A DNA stretch of 64,000 nucleotides from Arenimonas sp049195245 (GCF_049195245.1 NZ_JBMIRR010000027.1:620001-684000), one strand, 5' to 3'; shown: positions 24,852-34,208, counted from the first letter of the stretch. Program-made: numbers and translations. Notes: generated from the letters alone by a model not told the origin.

Positions 24852-25262
24852 ATGACCCTGTCCATCACCGGCGGCTGCGCCTGCGGCGCCATCCGCTACG
24901 CCTGCCGTGCGGCGCCCGTGGCGATGCTCAGCTGCCACTGCCTGGACTGCCAGCGGTCCAGCGGCGCGCCCTTCGCGTCGGGCATTGTCGTGGCAGCGGC
25001 AGACACCGAGGTCACCGGCAGTCCGCGGACCTACACCGTGCCGGGCCACAGCGGCGGCCGCACCACCCGTAGTTTCTGCGGCGAGTGCGGCACGCCTTTG
25101 TTCACGCGCGGCGAAGTGGTGCCGGATTTCATGTCCATCCGTTATCCGACGCTGGACGATGCGTCCGCGTTCAAGCCGGCGGTGGATATCTGGACCTCGC
25201 GTGCCCAGCCATGGGTCTGCCTGGCGCCGGACATTCCGCACTTCCCGGAGTCGCCCGAGTAG
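24852..25262 (+). CDS. GFA-family (Gfa/CENP-V fold) zinc protein
   Basis: 136 residues with the family's zinc-binding Cys set: GGCACGAIRYAC (start), SCHCLDCQRSSGAPFASGI and SFCGECGTPLF. The family includes the former glutathione-dependent formaldehyde-activating enzyme, an S-(hydroxymethyl)glutathione synthase, but most members are unassigned carbon-sulfur lyase-like proteins. ATG 24852 is preceded by GAGGGTG; GTG 24837 is an alternative upstream start. Confidence 0.88.
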   Translation: MTLSITGGCACGAIRYACRAAPVAMLSCHCLDCQRSSGAPFASGIVVAAADTEVTGSPRTYTVPGHSGGRTTRSFCGECGTPLFTRGEVVPDFMSIRYPTLDDASAFKPAVDIWTSRAQPWVCLAPDIPHFPESPE

Positions 25263-25293
25263 CGGGGCCGTGATCGGCGCGGCCTGCATTGGG

Positions 25294-25299
25294 CATAAT
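25294..25299 (+). promoter_or_regulatory. Candidate -10 before the alpha/beta hydrolase gene
   Basis: CATAAT followed by GCGCGCC, 33 bases before ATG 25333. Confidence 0.4.
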
Positions 25300-25332
25300 G
25301 CGCGCCGATCCAACGATGGCCTGAATCAACAG

Positions 25333-26295
25333 ATGATCACTCCCAAGCCCGTCCGCCCCATGGCGCACCTGGCGGCCGACGCATGGATGCAGGGTTTGGC
25401 AACGGGGAACCGCCTGACCGGATTCGAGCAGGCCGCCAAGTTCACGCTCAGCTACCAGGGCCACCGGCTGCAGGCGCGGCGGGGCGGGCAGGGCAGTGCA
25501 CTGTGGCTGGTGCACGGCTTCCCGACCTCCAAGCGCGACTGGCGCGCGGTCTGGCCGGAGCTGGCGACGCGGCATGAAGTGTTTGCGCTGGACATGCTGG
25601 GTTTCGGCGCCTCGGCCAAGCCGCGCAGGTTCGACTACTCGATTGCCGCCTCGGCCGACCAGTGGGTGGCGCTGGCCGAGGCGACGGGTGTACGCGAGGT
25701 GGCGCTGCTGGCCCACGACTACGGCAACACCGTGGCGCAGGAACTGCTGGCCCGGCAGCGCGAGGGCCTACTGGGTTTCCGCATCACCTCGGTGGCCTTC
25801 CTCAACGGCGGGCTGTTTCCCGAGGCCACGCGGCCGCTGCGCATCCAGAAGCTGCTCGCCGGGCCGCTGGGCCCGCTGCTGGTGCGCTTCATCCGCGAGC
25901 GCACCTTCATCGCCAGCCTTCAGAAGATCTGCGCACGGCCCTGGCCCGAGGGCGAGCTGACGGAAGCCTGGCAGCAGCTGCAGCGCGATGGCGGGCGGGC
26001 GGTGATGCCGCGGCTACTGCGCTACATCGCCGAGCGCCGCCGCCACCGGGCCCGCTGGGTCGGCGCGCTGCAGCAGGCCGGCGTGCCGGTGGCGCTGATC
26101 AACGGGCTGGACGATCCCATCTCGGGCCGAAGCATCGTGGCGCGCTGGCGGCAGCTGATGCCGGGCGCCCCGGTGTTCGAATTGCCCGGCGTGGGGCACT
26201 ACCCGCAGGTCGAGGCGCCGGACGAGGTCCTGGCGGCGTATCTTGCTTTCGCCAGTTCCCTGGAACTTCACGCCAGGCGGGACCCGGACAGGTAG
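25333..26295 (+). CDS. Alpha/beta hydrolase with an Asp nucleophile
   Basis: 320 residues. The oxyanion loop is LVHGFPTSKRDW (about 58-69). The nucleophile elbow is AHDYGN, so the nucleophile is Asp rather than Ser, as in haloalkane dehalogenases and epoxide hydrolases. The acid is probably Asp in INGLDDPISG and the base His in PGVGHYPQVEAP. A cap region separates core strands 6 and 7. Substrate is not predictable. ATG 25360 is an alternative start nine codons in. No signal peptide, so cytoplasmic. Confidence 0.85.
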   Translation: MITPKPVRPMAHLAADAWMQGLATGNRLTGFEQAAKFTLSYQGHRLQARRGGQGSALWLVHGFPTSKRDWRAVWPELATRHEVFALDMLGFGASAKPRRFDYSIAASADQWVALAEATGVREVALLAHDYGNTVAQELLARQREGLLGFRITSVAFLNGGLFPEATRPLRIQKLLAGPLGPLLVRFIRERTFIASLQKICARPWPEGELTEAWQQLQRDGGRAVMPRLLRYIAERRRHRARWVGALQQAGVPVALINGLDDPISGRSIVARWRQLMPGAPVFELPGVGHYPQVEAPDEVLAAYLAFASSLELHARRDPDR

Positions 26296-26396
26296 CGGAT
26301 CCCCGGACCGATTGAGTCCGTCAGGAACTTGCCTGGACGGTCCCGCCGGCCGAGCCCTGGCGCGCACGCCAGGGCGTCGGCCAGGCCTGACAGGGC

Positions 26397-26756
26397 TTAC
26401 TTCTCCACCACCACGATCGGCTCGAAACCGCCGTAGATCATGCGCATGCCGTCGAAGGGCATGGGGAAGGCGTCCATGTCCATGCGCGGGTCTTCCATGA
26501 TCTTCTTCATGCCCGCATCGCGCGTGGCCTTGTCCGGCCATTCGATCCACGAGAAGCACACCGTCTCGTCGTCCTTGGCCTGCACGGCGCGCTGGAAGTC
26601 GGTCTGCTTGCCGGGCGGCACGTCGTCGCCCCAGCACTCCAGGATCCGGATCGCGCCGACCTCGAGGAACATCGGGTCGAAGTGGCGCGCGTGTTCGATG
26701 AACTTCTGCTTGTTGGCGGTGGGCACCGCGATGACGAAACCATCCACGTAGCTCAT
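26397..26756 (-). CDS. DUF1428-family protein
   Basis: 119 residues starting MSYVDGFVIAVPTANKQKF, the DUF1428 opening, with ILECWGDDVPPGKQTDF and CFSWIEWPDKATRDAGMKK as further family blocks. It is a small ferredoxin-like dimeric alpha/beta-barrel protein of unknown function. AGGAG lies seven bases before the ATG. Divergent from the DJ-1-like gene. Confidence 0.9.
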   Translation of the reverse strand: MSYVDGFVIAVPTANKQKFIEHARHFDPMFLEVGAIRILECWGDDVPPGKQTDFQRAVQAKDDETVCFSWIEWPDKATRDAGMKKIMEDPRMDMDAFPMPFDGMRMIYGGFEPIVVVEK

Positions 26757-26912
26757 GAGGCACTCCTGCTTGGGTGGGAAATGAAGACTTGCGCCGCAAA
26801 GGTTAGCCCAGCGTGACAGCCGCGCAAAACCTTTGTTGCTGCGCGACAGCCGTTCACCCTCGGTCTGGTCAGCGGTGGCGATACTCGCCGTTCCCCCCGA
26901 TTGGAGTTCGCC

Positions 26913-27446
26913 ATGACCAATGCAAAACGCATCGCCATCCTCGCCACCGACGGCTATGAACAGTCCGAGCTGATGGACCCGCGCGAGACGCTGAAGAAAG
27001 CCGGCTACGACGTGGACGTCATTTCGCTCAAGTCCGGCCAGATCCGCGGCTGGAAGGGCAAGGACTGGGGCGACTCGGTGGACGTGGACGTCGAGCTCTC
27101 CAAGGCCTCGGCCAAGGACTATGCCGCGCTGGTGCTGCCGGGCGGCGTGATCAACCCCGACAAGCTGCGTATGGAGCAGGCCGCCGTGGCCTTCATCAAG
27201 GAATTCGACCAGGCCGGCAAGCCGCTGGCGGCGATCTGCCACGGCCCGTGGCTGCTGGCCGAAGCCGGTGCCGCCAAGGGACGCGAGATGACGTCGTGGG
27301 CCTCGATCCGCACCGACCTCGAGAACGCCGGCGCCAAGTGGAAGGACGCGGAAGTGGTCGTGGACGGCCACGTCATCACCAGCCGAAAGCCCGATGACAT
27401 CCCGGCCTTCACCCAGGCCGTGATCAAGGCCGTCGGCAAGGCCTGA
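26913..27446 (+). CDS. DJ-1/PfpI-family protein (YhbO/general stress protein 18-like)
   Basis: 177 residues. The nucleophile elbow is AAICHGPWLLAEAG with Cys near residue 105, and the conserved acidic residue lies in YEQSELMDP. Length and sequence match the PfpI/YhbO branch, reported as proteases or as protein/DNA repair enzymes that act on glyoxal adducts. Cytoplasmic. TTGGAG precedes the ATG. Ends in a perfect 11-bp hairpin shared with the convergent cyclase gene. Confidence 0.9.
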   Translation: MTNAKRIAILATDGYEQSELMDPRETLKKAGYDVDVISLKSGQIRGWKGKDWGDSVDVDVELSKASAKDYAALVLPGGVINPDKLRMEQAAVAFIKEFDQAGKPLAAICHGPWLLAEAGAAKGREMTSWASIRTDLENAGAKWKDAEVVVDGHVITSRKPDDIPAFTQAVIKAVGKA

Positions 27447-27456
27447 GGGTTGGGCG

Positions 27457-27479
27457 GGCGCCGCGACCGTCGCGGCGCC
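27457..27479. terminator. Perfect 11-bp hairpin between convergent genes
   Basis: GGCGCCGCGAC (27457-27467) pairs exactly with GTCGCGGCGCC (27469-27479). It lies 10 bases after the DJ-1-like stop and 10 bases after the convergent cyclase stop, so it is likely a bidirectional transcript end despite lacking a U-tract. Confidence 0.6.
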
Positions 27480-27488
27480 ACGCCTGGA

Positions 27489-30371
27489 TCATTCCACGAC
27501 CACCTGGTCGCGCCCGGCTGCCTTGGCGCGGTACAGCGCCTCGTCGGCCTTGCGCAGCACGCTTTCGGGCGACATCGAGTTCGAAGGCACTGCGCTGGCC
27601 ACGCCCAGGCTGAGGGTGATGTGCCCGGCCACGCCCGAGGCGCGATGCGGGATCTGCAGCGCGCGGACCGCCTGCAGCATGCGCTGCGCGACGGCTTCGG
27701 CCTCGACGCCGTTGCAGTCCGGCAGCAGCACCGCGAATTCTTCACCGCCGTAACGCGCGGCCAGGTCGGCGCTGCCGCGCACCGCGCCGGCGATCGCGCC
27801 CGCCACCGCCGCCAGCGCACTGTCGCCGGCCAGGTGGCCGTAGCTGTCGTTGTAGGCCTTGAAGTCGTCCACGTCGGCAATCAGTACCGCCATCGGCGCG
27901 CCACGCGCGGTGTGGTCGTCCCAGGCCTGCAGCAGGCGCTGGTTGAACTCGCGGCGGTTGGCGATGCCGGTCAGGGCATCCAGCGCCGCGATCTTCTCCA
28001 AGCGTTCGTTCGCTTCGCGCAGCGCGTCGGTGCGCTGCGCCACCTGCTGCTTGAGCTCACGTTCGCGGCTGCGCGCGCCGCGCAGCCGCAGCCACACCAG
28101 GGCCGCCACGATGCCAAGCACGGCCAGCGCCATCAGGCCACGGAACAGCGGCGTCTGGTGCCAGCGCGGCACCAGGCTGAAGGCCAGCGTGGCACCGGCC
28201 TGGTTCCAGACCCCGTCGTTGTTGCTTCCCGCCACGCGGAATTCGTAATCCCCGGGCGGCAGGTTGGTGTAGACCGCCCAGCGGCCGCCGCCGGCGTCGC
28301 GCCACTCGCGGTCGTAGCCGGCCAACTGGTAGCGGTAGCGCACCGCGGCCGGCGCCACGTAGCTCATCGCCGCGAACTGCAGCTCGATGCGGTCCACGCC
28401 CGGCCCCAGGGCCGCGCCCGGCTGTACCGGCGTGTCGTTGCCGTCCACCACCAGGCGTTCGATCTTGACCGGCGGTGCGCGGGTATTGATGCGCATGCGG
28501 GTCGGATCCACGATCACCACGCCCTTCGCGGTACCGAACCACATCCGGCCGTCGCGGCTGCGCCAGGCCGGCGTCTGCGAGGCGCCGTTCGCCTGTGCGT
28601 TGAGCATGCCGTCGCTGACGCCGAACCACTGCGGCTGCATCACGGCGTTCTCGCTGCGGTCGAGCAGGGCCAGGTCGGCCTGCGCCAGGCGGCCGATGCC
28701 GCGGTTGGAGCTGACCCAGAAGTTGCCGCGGCCGTCGTCCAGGATCGCGAACACCGCATCGCCGAAGAAACCGGCGCGCTGCAGGAACGGCGTGACCACG
28801 CCATCGCGCACGCGCATCAAGCCCAGGCTGGTGCCCAGCCACATATCGCCGTTGGGCGCGGGATGAAAGGCGAACACGCTGGTGCCGGGCAGGCCGTCGG
28901 TGCCGCAGCGGTCCAGCACGCCGTCGCGATGGCAGCGCAGGCCGCTGCGCAGGCCGATCCACAGCCGGCCCGACGGATCCTCGTACAGCGCGCGGGTGTC
29001 GTCGCCGCGGGTCGGCGCCAGCGGCGTGACCTGGTCGCCTTCGATGCGCGCCACGCCCTGCAGGGTGCCTGCCCACATGCCGCCGGCGCGGGCCTGGGCG
29101 AAAGCGAAGGCGATGGTGCCCGGCAGGCCGTCATCCAGCCCGAAGTTGCGAGCGGTGCCGTCGGTGGCAAAACGGGTGACGCCTTCCGTGCCCGCCACCC
29201 ACATCCGGCCCTCGGCATCGGTGGCAATGGCCCGTACGAGTTGGCTGGGCAGGCGCGCGTTGTAGGCCGTCGCCGGCACCAGCGCCGGCTCGTCGTAGCG
29301 GGCCAGGCCGCCGCCGTCGGTGCCTACCCACAGCACGCCGGCATCGTCCTGGTGCACCGCGCGCACGGCGTTGGACGCCAGGTCGCCGGTGACCGTGATC
29401 AGCTTGGATTCGCTCAGCCGGTGCAGGCCACTGGAGGTGGTTCCGATCCACAGGTTGCCCTCGGCGTCCTCGAACATCGAGCGCACGGTTTCGCCGCGCA
29501 GGCCGTCCAGGCTGTTGTTGCAGTCCAGGCGCGTCGCAGTCAGCCGGCACAGCCCCATGTCCAGCGGCGCGAACCACAGGTTGCCGTCGCGGTCGCCGTA
29601 GAGGGAGTAGATACGGCGGTCGTCCAGCGAGGCCAGCCGCGGGTCACGCCGGAATCTTCCTTCCGAGAAATAGGCCGGGCCGGACTGCGTGCCGACCCAG
29701 GCCGCGCCGCGGGCATCGATGGCCAGGCTGTAAACCGCCTGGGTCGGCAAGCCCTGCGCTTCGTCGTAGACCTGCACCTGGCCGGCTTGCCAGCGCACAA
29801 CGCCCAGCCCATCGGCGGCGATCCACACGCCTCCGGTCGGGTCGGCCACGATGGCGCGGTAGAAACCGCGCGGCGGAAAGCCGTCGCGCGTGTCAAGCAG
29901 CCGCGCCTGGCCCTGCTCGATGCGCACCACGCCCGCATTGGTGGTCAGCCACAGCGCCCCGTCGCGATCGGTGACGATGCCGAACACGCTTTCGATGCCC
30001 TCGGGCAGCGGCACCGGCTCCAGGCCGCGGCCGTTGCGCCGGTAAAGGCCGCCGTTGAGCGTGCCGACCCAGAGCGTGCCGTCAGGATCGGCGCCCACCG
30101 CCGTGATCGCGGAACTCTTGAGTTCCGGCGCAACGCGCGGGTCAATGGTGTCGAACTCGGCGCCGCTGTGGTGCACCAGGCCGCCGTAGGTGGCCAGCCA
30201 GATCGAGCCGTCGGCGCGCTGGGCGATGGACAGCACGGTACCTTGCGGCAGCTGGTTTTCGTACCAGGCGTGGGTGAACTGGCCGATGGCGCGGTCGGGA
30301 TCCAGCGCCTGCACCGGCGGGGCGGCCGCCCCGCCCAGCAGGGCACAGGCGACCAGGACACTGCGCAACAT
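27489..30371 (-). CDS. Two-component-propeller diguanylate cyclase
   Basis: 960 residues. Signal peptide, then two seven-bladed propeller sets (Reg_prop repeats such as DGTLWVGTLNGGLYR and EGNLWIGTTSSGLHRL) filling about 40-630, a Y_Y_Y domain (RYRYQLAGYDREWRD, NLPPGDYEFRVAGSNNDGVW), one transmembrane helix (GLMALAVLGIVAALVWLRL), a coiled coil and a GGDEF domain. The catalytic motif is RYGGEEF, so it should make c-di-GMP. The RxxD inhibitory site is not in place (GSAD). Start ATG 30371 gives a clean signal peptide; GTG 30386 is possible. Ligand of the periplasmic propeller is unknown. Confidence 0.92.
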   Translation of the reverse strand: MLRSVLVACALLGGAAAPPVQALDPDRAIGQFTHAWYENQLPQGTVLSIAQRADGSIWLATYGGLVHHSGAEFDTIDPRVAPELKSSAITAVGADPDGTLWVGTLNGGLYRRNGRGLEPVPLPEGIESVFGIVTDRDGALWLTTNAGVVRIEQGQARLLDTRDGFPPRGFYRAIVADPTGGVWIAADGLGVVRWQAGQVQVYDEAQGLPTQAVYSLAIDARGAAWVGTQSGPAYFSEGRFRRDPRLASLDDRRIYSLYGDRDGNLWFAPLDMGLCRLTATRLDCNNSLDGLRGETVRSMFEDAEGNLWIGTTSSGLHRLSESKLITVTGDLASNAVRAVHQDDAGVLWVGTDGGGLARYDEPALVPATAYNARLPSQLVRAIATDAEGRMWVAGTEGVTRFATDGTARNFGLDDGLPGTIAFAFAQARAGGMWAGTLQGVARIEGDQVTPLAPTRGDDTRALYEDPSGRLWIGLRSGLRCHRDGVLDRCGTDGLPGTSVFAFHPAPNGDMWLGTSLGLMRVRDGVVTPFLQRAGFFGDAVFAILDDGRGNFWVSSNRGIGRLAQADLALLDRSENAVMQPQWFGVSDGMLNAQANGASQTPAWRSRDGRMWFGTAKGVVIVDPTRMRINTRAPPVKIERLVVDGNDTPVQPGAALGPGVDRIELQFAAMSYVAPAAVRYRYQLAGYDREWRDAGGGRWAVYTNLPPGDYEFRVAGSNNDGVWNQAGATLAFSLVPRWHQTPLFRGLMALAVLGIVAALVWLRLRGARSRERELKQQVAQRTDALREANERLEKIAALDALTGIANRREFNQRLLQAWDDHTARGAPMAVLIADVDDFKAYNDSYGHLAGDSALAAVAGAIAGAVRGSADLAARYGGEEFAVLLPDCNGVEAEAVAQRMLQAVRALQIPHRASGVAGHITLSLGVASAVPSNSMSPESVLRKADEALYRAKAAGRDQVVVE

Positions 30372-30420
30372 CGATTCACGCCACACGCGTTGGGGTTCCG
30401 TGGCCCGGGGCCGGAAGACA

Positions 30421-30445
30421 CCCGGATACTAGCAGCGTATCCGGG
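30421..30445. promoter_or_regulatory. 9-bp perfect hairpin between the OmpA-like and cyclase genes
   Basis: CCCGGATAC (30421-30429) and GTATCCGGG (30437-30445) around TAGCAGC. On the minus strand it can end the upstream OmpA-like transcript (25 bases after its stop). It also contains TAGTAT (30426-30431), which fits the local -10 pattern for the cyclase. Either role, or an operator, is possible. Confidence 0.45.
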
Positions 30446-30469
30446 GGCTTCCGCAGGGCGGGCACGGGA

Positions 30470-31540
30470 TCAGCGCTTCACCAGTTCGACGCGGCGGTTC
30501 TTGGCCCGGCCTTCCTCGGTGGCGTTGTCGGCGATGGGCTTGCCCAGGCCTTCGCCGCGGCCCGTGAGACGGGCTTCGTCGATGCCGTGGTCTTCCACCA
30601 GCGAGGTCACCACCGCATCGGCGCGGCGCTGGGACAGCTTGAGGTTGCTGGCGGCGTCGCCCACGTTGTCGGTGTGGCCGACCACGTCCAGCTTCAAGTC
30701 GGGCTGGGCGGCCAGCAGCTTGGCGATCTGGGCGATGGTGTCGCGCGATTCCGCACGCAGGGCCGACTTGTTGGTGTCGAACTGGATGCCGTACAGCGCG
30801 ATGCGGCCGTCGTCGGCCAGGGCCTTGGCCATGGCATCGGAGGTCACGGTGACCATGTTGCGCTCGCGCGCCTTGGCCTCCACCGCCACCACCAGGATGC
30901 CGGTGCGGCCGTTGAGGGCCTTGCAGTAGGTGTCGGTCTGGATGCCGAAGGTGTAGATGCCCAGAGTGCGGTCGTTGCCGGCCTCGTCGGGCATCGTCAC
31001 AAGGGCGTAGCGCTGCTCGCCGGGGCTGCCGCCGGTGGCGCAGGCACCGTTGCTGAAGGCTTCGTCCTTCAGGCGGTTCTGCGGGTAGATCTGCTCCATC
31101 AGGCCCTGCCAGCCGCCGCCGTGGTCATTGCCGTGCAGGTCGCCGCCGCATTCGGTGTCGGCGCACTCGTACAGGGTCTTGCCGCCGGCTTCCTGCACCA
31201 GGTCCTGGTAGTTGCGAAGGACTTCCAGCGGCGAGCGGTCTTCGGGGGCCAGGTAGACCAGGCGGGTGTACTTGCCCTCGACCCGGCGGTTGTCCTTGGC
31301 CCGGAAGACGAGGTTGTTCATGCCGTCGCGCTCGTCGTTTTCGTTCTTGAGCAGCTTGGAGGCCGGGAAGCTGACCTCGTCGAAGGCGCGGTGCTCGTAG
31401 CTGATGATGAAGCTGCCCTCGTAGCGCTTGAGCCAGGCCGGGTCCTTGGCCCCGTCGATGTCGCGGGTGGGCAGGGTGGCGTCGGCCAGGGCGGCGGTGG
31501 AGGCAAGCAGCAGGCAGAGCAGGGCGGGCAGTCGGCGCAT
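30470..31540 (-). CDS. DUF4892-OmpA fusion protein
   Basis: 356 residues. Signal peptide MRRLPALLCLLLASTAALA, a DUF4892-type domain (about 30-230: IISYEHRAFDEVSFPAS, GGKTLYECADTECGG with paired Cys), and an OmpA peptidoglycan-binding domain (about 250-356: IQFDTNKSALRAES, GHTDNVGDAASNLKLSQRRADAV, AKNRRVELVKR). Exported and bound to the cell wall at the periplasmic face. Divergent from the flotillin gene. Confidence 0.88.
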   Translation of the reverse strand: MRRLPALLCLLLASTAALADATLPTRDIDGAKDPAWLKRYEGSFIISYEHRAFDEVSFPASKLLKNENDERDGMNNLVFRAKDNRRVEGKYTRLVYLAPEDRSPLEVLRNYQDLVQEAGGKTLYECADTECGGDLHGNDHGGGWQGLMEQIYPQNRLKDEAFSNGACATGGSPGEQRYALVTMPDEAGNDRTLGIYTFGIQTDTYCKALNGRTGILVVAVEAKARERNMVTVTSDAMAKALADDGRIALYGIQFDTNKSALRAESRDTIAQIAKLLAAQPDLKLDVVGHTDNVGDAASNLKLSQRRADAVVTSLVEDHGIDEARLTGRGEGLGKPIADNATEEGRAKNRRVELVKR

Positions 31541-31708
31541 CGGGTGGGTCCTTGGTGGGTGACCTGAGGCTGATCGGAATCCGGCGCGGCCAGAGGCCAC
31601 CGGGGGAGAACTTGTGTACTGGTACGGGCTGGCGGGCCGCTGGCGGCCACCGGGCTGGGCCGGACCGGGCGACCGGGGCGGGGGCGATTTCGGGCGCGGC
31701 CCGCGCCG

Positions 31709-31714
31709 TATACT
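31709..31714 (+). promoter_or_regulatory. Candidate -10 of the flotillin gene
   Basis: TATACT followed by CCCGGC, 26 bases before ATG 31741. One of the best matches to a sigma-70 -10 element in the window. Confidence 0.45.
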
Positions 31715-31740
31715 CCCGGCACCTCACCCCTGCGCCCGGA

Positions 31741-33186
31741 ATGCCCATGCTCGGTACGTCGCTCGTCCTGCTCATCGTCGCGGCGGTGGCCGCCGTCATC
31801 GGCGCGCTGCTGTTCTTCTGGATCATCGCCCTGCGCCGGGTGGTGCCGGTGAACGAAGTGCACATCGTGCAGACCCGCAAGAACACGGTCTCGTACGGCA
31901 AGGGCTTCGACAGCAACACCTACTACGAGTGGCCCTCGCGCTTCCCGCTGATCGGCCTGACCCGCGTCACCCTGCCGGTGTCCAACTTCGCCATCGACCT
32001 GCCCGACTACGCGGCCTACGACAAGGAGCGCGTGCCCTTCCTGGTGCACGTGATGGCCTTCTTCCGCATCAACGACTCCAACACGGCGGCCCAGCGCGTG
32101 GCCTCGTTCGACGAGCTCAAGCAGCAGCTCACCGCCATCGTGCAAGGCGCGGTGCGCACCGTGCTGGCCGGGCACGAGATCGACCAGATCATGCTCGACC
32201 GCAGCCGCTTCGGCGAAGCCTTCACCAAGGAAGTACAGCCGCAGCTGGGCGGCTGGGGCGTGGAGGCGATCAAGAACATCGAGCTGATGGACATCCGCGA
32301 CAGCAAGGACAGCGACGTCATCCAGAACATCATGGCCAAGCGCACCTCCGGCATCGAGCGCGAATCGCGCCTGGTGGTGGCCGACAACACCCGCCAGGCC
32401 GAGATGGCCGAAATCGCCGCCAAGCGCGAGATCGAGATGTCGCGCCAGCTGGCGGCCGAGCAGGTGGGCCTGCGCACCGCCGAGAAGGACAAGAACGTGG
32501 GCGTGGCCAACGAGCAGGCCTCGCAGCAGGTGAAAGTGCAGCAGCGCGAAACCGCGGCCAAGGAAATGGACGTGGTGCAGGTGAAGAACGTGCGCGGCGC
32601 CGAGATCAGCCGCGAGGTGGCGGTGATCACCGCGGCCCAGGCCAAGGAAGTGGCGATCGTGCAGGCCGATGCCGCCAAGCAGGTGGCCATCGTTTCGGCC
32701 GAAGGCACCAAGCAGGTGGCCATCGTCGAGGCCGAGGGCCACAAGCAGCAGACGGTGCTGACGGCCGAAGGCCAGCTCGAGGCCGCCAAGCGCAACGCCG
32801 AGGGCATCGCGCTGGAAGGCCACGCCAAGGGCTCGGCCGAGACCGCCATCCTGATGGCGCCGGTGGACGCGCAGATCAAGCTGGCCGAGAAGATCGGCAG
32901 CGACCAGGGCTACCAGACCTACCTGCTGGGCATCCGCAACATCGAGGCGGCGCAGGCGGTGGGCATGGCCCAGGCCGAGGCGCTGAAGACGGCCGACGTG
33001 AAGGTGATCTCCAACGCCGGCACGCCAGGCAAGGGCCTGTCCAACGTGATGGACCTGTTCTCGGCCGATGGCGGCACCGCGGTGGCCAGCATGCTCGAAG
33101 GCCTGGCGCAGTCGCCGGAAGGCAAGAAGCTGCTGGAGAAGTTCGTCAGCAAGCCCGACGGCAAGGCCGACGAACCGCGCAAGTGA
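31741..33186 (+). CDS. Flotillin-family SPFH protein
   Basis: 481 residues. N-terminal transmembrane helix (VLLIVAAVAAVIGALLFFWI), SPFH domain (about 30-200: VPVNEVHIVQTRKNTVSYG, VPFLVHVMAFFRINDS, GVEAIKNIELMDIRD), then a long Ala/Glu/Lys/Gln helical region (about 210-400) with heptads typical of flotillin oligomerisation, and a variable tail. Forms scaffolds in ordered inner-membrane regions. It is the second SPFH gene in the window and of a different class from the YdjI-like one. The YwqG-like gene follows after 14 bases. Confidence 0.9.
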   Translation: MPMLGTSLVLLIVAAVAAVIGALLFFWIIALRRVVPVNEVHIVQTRKNTVSYGKGFDSNTYYEWPSRFPLIGLTRVTLPVSNFAIDLPDYAAYDKERVPFLVHVMAFFRINDSNTAAQRVASFDELKQQLTAIVQGAVRTVLAGHEIDQIMLDRSRFGEAFTKEVQPQLGGWGVEAIKNIELMDIRDSKDSDVIQNIMAKRTSGIERESRLVVADNTRQAEMAEIAAKREIEMSRQLAAEQVGLRTAEKDKNVGVANEQASQQVKVQQRETAAKEMDVVQVKNVRGAEISREVAVITAAQAKEVAIVQADAAKQVAIVSAEGTKQVAIVEAEGHKQQTVLTAEGQLEAAKRNAEGIALEGHAKGSAETAILMAPVDAQIKLAEKIGSDQGYQTYLLGIRNIEAAQAVGMAQAEALKTADVKVISNAGTPGKGLSNVMDLFSADGGTAVASMLEGLAQSPEGKKLLEKFVSKPDGKADEPRK

Positions 33187-33200
33187 ACCGGAGCGCGACC

Positions 33201-34130
33201 ATGGCATGGATGGTGGGGCTGGGCATCGTTCTGGCCATCGCCGTCGCAGGCGGCGCGTGGCTGCTGCGCGGCAAACCGGCCACGGCGGCCGAGGCCCCCG
33301 CGGCCAAGCCGGCGAAGCCGGGCAAGGCGATGTCCGCGCAGCATCTGCGCGCGTTCATGGCGCCCTACGAGGAACGCTTGGCCGCAACGGCCCGGCCCGT
33401 GCGGCCGCTCAGCCTTGAAGCGCTGCCGGACGATGCCCTGACGGTCAGCAAGGTGGGCGGCCGGGCCTGGTGGCCGGACGGCGAACCCGCGCCGCGCGAC
33501 GCCGCGGGCGCCCCCCTGGTGCTGCTGGCCCAGATCAATTTCGCCGAACTGCCGCCGACGCCAGGCTATCCCGCCGAGGGCCTGGTGCAGTTCTTCATCA
33601 CCGACAACGACCACTACGGCGCCAATTTCGACGGCGAGTTGGACGAGGCGGCGCTGTCGGCCCAGCGCAATTTCCGCGTCGTCTACTGGCCGGACCTGTC
33701 GCGCAAGGCGCAGGCGCTGCCGCTGCGCGATACGCAGTACCTGCCGCACGAGCCCGGCAAGCCGCGGCGGCTGCGCTTCGGGAGTGGCCAGGAGACGCTG
33801 AGCAGCAGTGACTGGCGCTTCGACGGCCTGCTGGGCGGCAACGCCTATGCGCAGGCGGAGAAATACGCGGACCAGCACGGCATCTCCGCCGACGAACTGA
33901 TCTACGAGCTGAGCCTGGAGCGCGGGGGCGGCGGCAGCAAGGTCGGCGGCTATCCCTTCTTCACCCAGACCGATCCGCGTTCGCGCGGGGACTGGGAGCT
34001 GCTGCTGCAGCTGGATTCGGACGACGAGATGATGTGGGGCGATGCCGGCGTGGGCGGCTTCTTCATCCGCCCCGAGGACCTTGCGCGGGCCGACTTCAGC
34101 CGCGTCATCTACACCTGGGACTGCTACTGA
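33201..34130 (+). CDS. DUF1963/YwqG-like protein with N-terminal membrane anchor
   Basis: 309 residues. A signal-anchor helix (MVGLGIVLAIAVAGGAWLL) and Ala/Pro/Lys linker precede the YwqG domain: VSKVGGRAWWPDGE, LVLLAQINFAELPPTPGYP, GLVQFFITDNDHYG, DWELLLQLDSDDEMMWGDAGVGGFFI. Family function is unknown. The anchor is unusual for YwqG proteins, most of which are cytoplasmic, and the position directly after flotillin suggests it sits at the same membrane regions (inference). Confidence 0.82.
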   Translation: MAWMVGLGIVLAIAVAGGAWLLRGKPATAAEAPAAKPAKPGKAMSAQHLRAFMAPYEERLAATARPVRPLSLEALPDDALTVSKVGGRAWWPDGEPAPRDAAGAPLVLLAQINFAELPPTPGYPAEGLVQFFITDNDHYGANFDGELDEAALSAQRNFRVVYWPDLSRKAQALPLRDTQYLPHEPGKPRRLRFGSGQETLSSSDWRFDGLLGGNAYAQAEKYADQHGISADELIYELSLERGGGGSKVGGYPFFTQTDPRSRGDWELLLQLDSDDEMMWGDAGVGGFFIRPEDLARADFSRVIYTWDCY

Positions 34131-34208
34131 CGCTGCGAATGGGGAAGGGCATGAAGCGATGCGCTCAAGGCGTATCTCGACGCGCGCTGGGCGGCGCGGG
34201 CGGGATGC

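Noticed and set aside
22904..24892. 662-codon minus-strand frame over the antiporter and VOC genes
   Set aside because: Gln/His/Arg-rich with no domain; the plus-strand genes are clear families with ribosome sites.
27450..30929. Very long plus-strand open frame (1159 codons) opposite the propeller diguanylate cyclase
   Set aside because: Its translation is His/Arg/Ala/Gly-rich low-complexity sequence typical of antisense frames in GC-rich genes, while the minus strand gives a complete signal-propeller-GGDEF protein.
31318..33207. 629-codon minus-strand frame opposite flotillin
   Set aside because: Antisense shadow rich in His/Leu/Gly/Val; flotillin on the plus strand is unambiguous.
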